NCBI GenBank assembly: GCA_025965195.1
Contig: JAOPXK010000024.1
Span: 39,084 to 103,083 of the forward strand
DNA length: 64,000 nt
Origin: Marmoricola sp.
Lineage (GTDB): Bacteria; Actinomycetota; Actinomycetes; Propionibacteriales; Nocardioidaceae
Direction of reading: 5' to 3'
This document shows positions 59,844 through 64,000 of the stretch, in pieces; positions within the stretch are counted from its first letter, which is position 1, and each line of letters opens with the position of its first letter. A program made the position numbers and the translations under genes. The notes beneath the pieces were generated by a model. The model worked only from the letters and a program-made list of their open reading frames with translations, ran no database searches and was not told the origin of the DNA.

Positions 59844-61250
59844 ATGACCCAGGTTTCCGCAGCCATCTACGCCCGTATTTCTTCCGACGACGGTTCTGCG
59901 CTCGGTGTTGCTCGTCAGATCGAGGACTGCCAGAAGTTGGCGCGTGAGAAGGGCTGGATCGTCGCGGAAACCTTTACAGATAACGACGTTTCGGCGAGCA
60001 CCACGAAAGTCCGGCCCGAGTACCAACGCATGCTCGAGGCACTCCGAAGCGGTCAGGTGAATGGTCTCGTCGTCTGGGACATCGACAGGCTGACCCGTAC
60101 GCCGCGCGAGCTCGAGGACGTGATCACACTGGCTGACTCGCATGGCGTCGCATTGGCGAGCGTCGGGGGAGAGGTTGACCTGAGCACACCCCAGGGCCGG
60201 TTGACGGCGAGGCTCAAGGGCTCAGTGGCAAGGCACGAGGTCGAGCAGTCGTCGCGTCGGCTCAAGCGGAAGTTTTTGGAGCGGGCTGAGGCCGGCAAGC
60301 CACACGGCAAGGTCGCCTACGGGTACGCCCGTGAGCCGCTGTACGACGATGCCGGGCACGTCGTCGGCACTCGTGACGTGATCCACGCCGAGCAGGCCGG
60401 CGTCATCCGCGAAGCAACTCGACGTGTGCTTGACCGCGAGTCCGTGCGTTCCATCGTGACCGACTTGAATGCTCGAGGGATAGCCACCCCGCGCGGCAAC
60501 AAGTGGGACGGTGCGATGCTCCGTCAGGTGCTGCTGCGTGAACGCAACGCTGGGAGGCGCGTCCATCGCGGTGAGGTCATCGGGCGAGGCGACTGGGAAC
60601 CGCTGCTCGACGAGGGCACCTTCGATCGCATGGTTGCACTACTGACCGACCCTGCTCGTCGTACGGCCCGCGGAAACGAGAACGTCCATCTCCTCAGCGG
60701 CATCGCTCGTTGTGGACTGTGCGACGGATTGATGCGCGTCGTGAGCCGCAAGACCAACGGCACCAAGACGCAGCCAGCCGCGTACAACTGCCGTTCCTGT
60801 TTCAGGATCCGTCGCAAGCAGGCCGATGTCGACGAACTCGTTGAGACTGTGATCCTCCGACGCCTCGCGATGCCGGACGGGCCGGACCTGCTCGGTGGAG
60901 ATCCGCAGATCCTTCGGGAAGCTGTCGACGAGGCCGAGGCACTTGATGCTCGCCTGAACCTTGCGGCCGACCAGTACGCCGACGGAATGCTGACCGCCGA
61001 GCAGCTCGGTCGCATCACCGCGAAGATCAGGCCGCGTTTGGAGAAGGCGAAGGCACGCGCTCGCGCGGCCGCGCCGACACCTGAGTTGCGGCGCTTCGCA
61101 GGCGCAGACGCAGCGAAGGCTTGGGATGCTGCCGACGTGACAATCAAACGCGCATTGATTGGGCTTTTGGTGAGTGTGACTGTTCTCCCTACGGGCTCCG
61201 GTGGGGGATTCGCTCCTGAGAGCGTGCGAATCGAATGGAAGGCGCGATGA
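59844..61250 (+). CDS. Large serine recombinase (integrase)
   Basis: The 468-residue enzyme has an N-terminal resolvase domain with the catalytic Ser in IYARISSDDGSALGVARQ, the Arg motif DIDRLTRTPRELEDV, a recombinase domain (DLNARGIATPRGNKWDGAML) and a zinc ribbon (CGLCDGLM plus CRSC). It inserts the element by attP x attB exchange. It starts 18 bp after the truncated tadC stop. TACCCT at 59832-59837 lies 6 nt before the ATG and no ribosome site is seen, so the mRNA may be leaderless. Confidence 0.95.
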   Translation: MTQVSAAIYARISSDDGSALGVARQIEDCQKLAREKGWIVAETFTDNDVSASTTKVRPEYQRMLEALRSGQVNGLVVWDIDRLTRTPRELEDVITLADSHGVALASVGGEVDLSTPQGRLTARLKGSVARHEVEQSSRRLKRKFLERAEAGKPHGKVAYGYAREPLYDDAGHVVGTRDVIHAEQAGVIREATRRVLDRESVRSIVTDLNARGIATPRGNKWDGAMLRQVLLRERNAGRRVHRGEVIGRGDWEPLLDEGTFDRMVALLTDPARRTARGNENVHLLSGIARCGLCDGLMRVVSRKTNGTKTQPAAYNCRSCFRIRRKQADVDELVETVILRRLAMPDGPDLLGGDPQILREAVDEAEALDARLNLAADQYADGMLTAEQLGRITAKIRPRLEKAKARARAAAPTPELRRFAGADAAKAWDAADVTIKRALIGLLVSVTVLPTGSGGGFAPESVRIEWKAR

Positions 61251-61636
61251 GCGAGACGATGGGAAGATTCGAACTGACGTGCAGCAACTGCGATCTACCT
61301 GTCTGTGGCCTGATCCGCGTCCCCAATGGCTTCACCCACGAGAGCGGCTCCGTCAACACCTACCCGCGCGTGTGGCTGCTCGACAACGATGCGCAAGGCC
61401 GGGATGAAGGCCCTGTCTCTTCGGGCGGCCTACGCCGGTGGCACGTGAAGCCGAGTCCTGATCGAGTGTTGACGTCGACAACCGAGGCCGGACTAACGCC
61501 GGTGTGCCCGAAGTGCAAGGCGAAGCCGTGGCCGGACGGTCTAGGTTGGGAGCGGCTGACACCGATTCTCGACACGCTGCTCGACACGGGCGTGCGCTCC
61601 ATCGCCCTGACTGGGCTTCGGTCTACTCTTAGCTAA
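61247..61636 (+). CDS. Hypothetical zinc-ribbon-like protein of the element
   Basis: The 129-residue protein has two Cys pairs (ELTCSNCDLPVC near the start; LTPVCPKCKAK near residue 90) that could bind zinc. I do not recognise the family. The ATG overlaps the integrase stop (ATGA), so it is co-expressed with the integrase and might act as an excision or control factor; that is only a suggestion from position. Confidence 0.65.
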   Translation: MSETMGRFELTCSNCDLPVCGLIRVPNGFTHESGSVNTYPRVWLLDNDAQGRDEGPVSSGGLRRWHVKPSPDRVLTSTTEAGLTPVCPKCKAKPWPDGLGWERLTPILDTLLDTGVRSIALTGLRSTLS

Positions 61637-61736
61637 GTAACACCGCTTGTCGCGCTTGGCGGTTCTCTCTGTGCGAGCAGTCCCTCCCCGTGGATTCGGG
61701 AAAGGGGTCTAGTTCGCACCCCATGGAGAACCCACG

Positions 61737-61946
61737 GTGTCTTGGACACATACGCGGGCTGAGATTGCCCGCACAAAGCGACGAGATCCTCATGCCGATG
61801 TAACCGAACTCAAGCGCCGGCTGAAGGCCGAACGCCTTGAGGAGTACGTCTCTCGCGTCTTGGCAGAGGCGCCGCCGCTGACCGATGAGCAGCGCTGCAC
61901 GATCGCCAGGCTGTTGAACGGCGGTGGTCGGAATGCAGCGGCCTGA
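61737..61946 (+). CDS. Small phage-type protein
   Basis: The 69-residue, highly charged helical protein (TRAEIARTKRRDPHADVTEL; RLKAERLEEYVSRVL) starts at GTG 61737. Similar short genes are typical between integrase and replication genes in actinophages. Its function is unknown. The 100 bp before it contain short inverted repeats but no clear regulatory site. Confidence 0.55.
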   Translation: MSWTHTRAEIARTKRRDPHADVTELKRRLKAERLEEYVSRVLAEAPPLTDEQRCTIARLLNGGGRNAAA

Positions 61947-62238
61947 ACGAGAAAGCCGCCCCACCTCGGACAAGGTGGAAGCGGCAAGCGTCTCGACGGC
62001 AATCTCGACAAGTCCCATTGTGCCACCGCTAGTCGACCATCTTGCGGACCTTCGTGGTCGGCTGCTCGCTGTCACGTCAGAGGTTGGCGTCGACGGGCAC
62101 ACCCGGACGCACTACTACGCGAACCTCCCGGCTGCTGAACGTGCCGTCGGTCGCGCTCGTGCACGCGGTGTCTGCGCCCGTGTGGTTCTGGTCGAGCTGC
62201 TGCCCGTTGGCATTGTGCGGCTTGGCGGTGTCCGATGA
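61933..62238 (+). CDS. Hypothetical protein of the element
   Basis: The 101-residue protein of unknown family overlaps the previous gene's end by 14 nt and the next gene's start by 4 nt. Recognisable stretches include HLADLRGRLLAVTSEVGVDG and NLPAAERAVGRARARGVCAR. GTG 61924 is an alternative start. The tight overlaps support it as a gene. Confidence 0.5.
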   Translation: MQRPERESRPTSDKVEAASVSTAISTSPIVPPLVDHLADLRGRLLAVTSEVGVDGHTRTHYYANLPAAERAVGRARARGVCARVVLVELLPVGIVRLGGVR

Positions 62239-62459
62239 ACCGGGCCGTGGTCTCGTACGACGACGAGCTGACTATCGTGCAAGGGCGCCACGTCGGCAGA
62301 GTGTTGGCCGAGGCCGGGATGAAGTCGACCTACGTTGGCACCCTGCGCGGCTGGACGCTCGACCTGCGCCACCTCGCCGACGTGATCGCCGTCCTGGAAC
62401 GTGCGTCCTACCGAGTCCGAGTGGCATCGGTTCCACGTCCGACGGGCGGCACCCGATGA
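62235..62459 (+). CDS. Hypothetical small protein of the element
   Basis: The 74-residue protein (MNRAVVSYDDELTIVQGRHV) starts by ATGA overlap with the gene before and ends by ATGA overlap with the gene after. No family is recognised. Coupling to both neighbours suggests it is part of the replication or early-control block. Confidence 0.6.
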   Translation: MNRAVVSYDDELTIVQGRHVGRVLAEAGMKSTYVGTLRGWTLDLRHLADVIAVLERASYRVRVASVPRPTGGTR

Positions 62460-62875
62460 ACGCCCGCAAGCGTTGGGCGCGTCGTCTGATCGCCGCGGCC
62501 GAGACGCCGATCCCCAGGTACGGCTCGGCGGAATGGCTTGTCCTGCCCGAGGGTGACGCGCGCAAGGTTGCCGCGGTCGTCGTGGCCGCTGAGCTGTGGG
62601 CTCATGAGGCCGACGAGCTTGAGGAACGTCTCCGTGTCGAGCTCGACCTGGCGCGTCGCGCATTCAAGGCGACCGAGGACGCCGAGTACGCCGCTCGCGC
62701 TGCGGCTCATCGTCAGACGTGGGAGCACCTGCCCGCGTCCGTCGAGCGCCAGAACCGTGCCCGCGAGTACCGCCGAGATGTGTACGGCGAGGGCTACGGC
62801 TCGGACCGCGCGACCGAGGATCTGGCCAGTGCGTTGGGTAGTTCCGACGTGTGGCGCGATGCGGAGGCGTCATGA
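62456..62875 (+). CDS. Hypothetical helical protein of the element
   Basis: The 139-residue protein is strongly helical and charged (AAELWAHEADELEERLRVEL; RRAFKATEDAEYAARAAAHR), with coiled-coil character around residues 45-95. The start and stop overlap neighbours as ATGA. The family is not recognised; a role with the primase-helicase encoded next is possible by position only. Confidence 0.6.
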   Translation: MNARKRWARRLIAAAETPIPRYGSAEWLVLPEGDARKVAAVVVAAELWAHEADELEERLRVELDLARRAFKATEDAEYAARAAAHRQTWEHLPASVERQNRAREYRRDVYGEGYGSDRATEDLASALGSSDVWRDAEAS

Positions 62876-64000
62876 CTTCCGTGTGGATTCCACCGCCAGA
62901 GCTTGATGACCCGGGTGATCTCGAGGAGGAGACCCGGGTCGGTCATCGTGATGATCGGGGACGCGAGGTTCACCGGGGTCACGCCCGCATCGCGTACCGG
63001 CTGGCTGAGGCGTACGCCGATCGGCTGATGCACGTTCACGGCATCGGGTGGCATGTTTGGGATGGTCGCCGGTGGATCGAGGATGACCGCGGCGAGGCCA
63101 AGCGAGCAGTACTCGACGTGCTGAGGCGGGCGCTCGCTGATTCCCTTGCTGACAAGGACCTTCGCGCGGACGTGCACAAGTGCGAGAGCGCGTCCGGGAT
63201 CGCTGGTGTCCTCGACATCGCAGCTGCTCTCGAGGCGTTCGCCGTCACGGTGCGCGACCTCGACGCAGACCCCTACCTGCTGAACTGTGCGAACGGCACG
63301 CTCGACCTGCACACCTTGGTTTTGCAGGGCCATCATCCTGGCGACCGCATCACCAAGGTCACCGCCGCGGACTTCGATCCATCCTCCGTGGGCGGCGCAT
63401 GGGATGACTTTCTGACCCGCGTGCTGCCGGACGAGCCGACCAGAGAGTTCCTGCAACGATACGTCGGCCTCGCGCTGTGCGGTCGCGTTCTCGAGCACGT
63501 GCTGGGGATCCTGACCGGCACCGGCCGCAACGGCAAGGGCGTCTTCTACGGTGCCGTGAACGCTGCATTGGGCGACTACGGCGGCACTGCCGAGCCGGAC
63601 CTGTTCATGCACCGCGACGGTGCCCACCCGACAGGTGAGATGGATCTGCGCGGGCTGCGGTTTGCGGTCGTCTCGGAGTCCGACCAGGGCCGCAAACTGG
63701 CCGAGGCGACGGTTAAACGCCTCACAGGTGGCGACCAGATCAAGGCGCGCCGGATGCGTCAGGACTTCGTGACGTTCGAGCCGTCGCACACCGCGGCGTT
63801 GGTCACGAACCACCTGCCGCGGGTCTCCGGTGATGACCCAGCATTGTGGGCCCGGCTTCGCGTCGTTCCCTTCGATGTGGTCATCCCCAAGGACGAGCAA
63901 GACCCACACCTGCCCGAGAAGCTCACGCTGGAATCGAGCGCAATCCTGGCATGGGCGGTGGCCGGCTGGACTGAGTACGTCGCGCAAGGACTGGCTGAAC
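62872..64000 (+). CDS. D5-like primase/superfamily 3 helicase (cut by window)
   Basis: The 376 visible residues resemble phage and plasmid DNA primase-helicases of the D5/P4 type. An N-terminal D5_N-like part contains WHVWDGRRWIEDD and LLNCANGTLDLHT. The ATPase Walker A reads GILTGTGRNGKGVFYG, followed by Walker B-type FAVVSESD and sensor block ALVTNHLP. It would open and prime the element's origin for autonomous replication. The C-terminus is outside the window. ATG 62872 overlaps the previous stop. Confidence 0.9.
   Translation, partial: MTSVWIPPPELDDPGDLEEETRVGHRDDRGREVHRGHARIAYRLAEAYADRLMHVHGIGWHVWDGRRWIEDDRGEAKRAVLDVLRRALADSLADKDLRADVHKCESASGIAGVLDIAAALEAFAVTVRDLDADPYLLNCANGTLDLHTLVLQGHHPGDRITKVTAADFDPSSVGGAWDDFLTRVLPDEPTREFLQRYVGLALCGRVLEHVLGILTGTGRNGKGVFYGAVNAALGDYGGTAEPDLFMHRDGAHPTGEMDLRGLRFAVVSESDQGRKLAEATVKRLTGGDQIKARRMRQDFVTFEPSHTAALVTNHLPRVSGDDPALWARLRVVPFDVVIPKDEQDPHLPEKLTLESSAILAWAVAGWTEYVAQGLAE

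Larger units (their letters stand above)
59813..64000 (+). mobile_element. Integrated prophage or satellite, left end
   Basis: Starting inside tadC, this segment carries a large serine integrase, five small genes mostly linked by overlapping start-stop codons, and a D5-type primase-helicase running off the window. All genes point the same way. The layout is that of an actinobacterial temperate phage early region or a phage satellite. No structural genes are visible, so the two cannot be told apart here. Confidence 0.8.

Noticed and set aside
61680..61736. tRNA-like fold upstream of the small phage gene
   Set aside because: The putative T-arm (GGGGTCTAGTTCGCACCCC) has an 11-nt loop, and no matching acceptor or anticodon stem could be drawn.
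1..64000. CRISPR array
   Set aside because: No series of regularly spaced identical repeats was seen anywhere in the window.

Overview
The window is high-GC actinobacterial DNA, most likely from a Nocardioides-like member of the Propionibacteriales. The assignment rests on gene content: a PASTA-domain Ser/Thr kinase next to an Rv2175c-type DNA-binding protein, a class F sortase, an actinobacterial LexA box (TCGAAC-N4-GTTCGA), an SAV_6107-type HEPN gene, DUF1707 and DUF4126 proteins, Ku plus split LigD-type genes, and tad pilus genes. No rRNA, tRNA or CRISPR array was seen.

Region 1 (1-25 kb) is chromosomal housekeeping and envelope biology. It holds a DUF1707 membrane protein (cut by the left edge), an EamA transporter, a SigE-type sigma factor with a membrane beta-propeller partner, a LysM lytic transglycosylase, and the PASTA kinase diverging from an Rv2175c-secreted RNase-barstar operon. 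Polyprenyl diphosphate synthase, metF and a CrtI-like desaturase follow. Next come DUF4126, ArsC-like and YbaK genes, a Tat-exported serpin lipoprotein, a HEPN gene behind a perfect LexA box, two tandem SDRs, a class F sortase with a probable substrate, and a VOC protein. The region ends with an NHEJ locus: Ku diverging from a ligase, an L,D-transpeptidase and a LigD-type polymerase.

Region 2 (23.7-50.9 kb) is a large surface-polysaccharide locus. It contains a WbaP-like sugar transferase, an Alg13/Alg14-type glycosyltransferase pair, a Wzz-like protein with a destroyed P-loop, a flippase fused to a sulfotransferase, a methyltransferase with a ParB-like segment, and an APH-fold protein. It also has two paralogous secreted glycosidase-like proteins, a GT2, a CDP-alcohol phosphotransferase and a polymerase fused to a Wzz-like domain. 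A giant PKD/propeller secreted protein, a P450 and a DUF6492-type/methyltransferase fusion follow. Three LuxR-type regulators of one family and a membrane histidine kinase lie in and around it. Two of the operons share a 15-bp box (CATCCCCAATATCGG) in their promoters. The parts suggest assembly, sulfation, export and trimming of a polysaccharide under dedicated control; the product is unknown.

Region 3 (51.2-56.1 kb) is a phosphorelay operon: a hybrid histidine kinase, a single-domain receiver, and an Hpt-REC-GGEEI diguanylate cyclase. Behind it, 56.1-56.8 kb is decayed DNA with a glutamine-amidotransferase remnant and a deletion scar of a second copy of the 48.6-50.2 kb gene.

Region 4 (56.8-64 kb) is a tad secretion module (cpaF, tadB, tadC). 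The 3' end of tadC is cut off, immediately followed by a large serine integrase, a run of tightly overlapping small phage-type genes and a D5-like primase-helicase that leaves the window. This is the left end of an integrated prophage or satellite that appears to have inserted into tadC.
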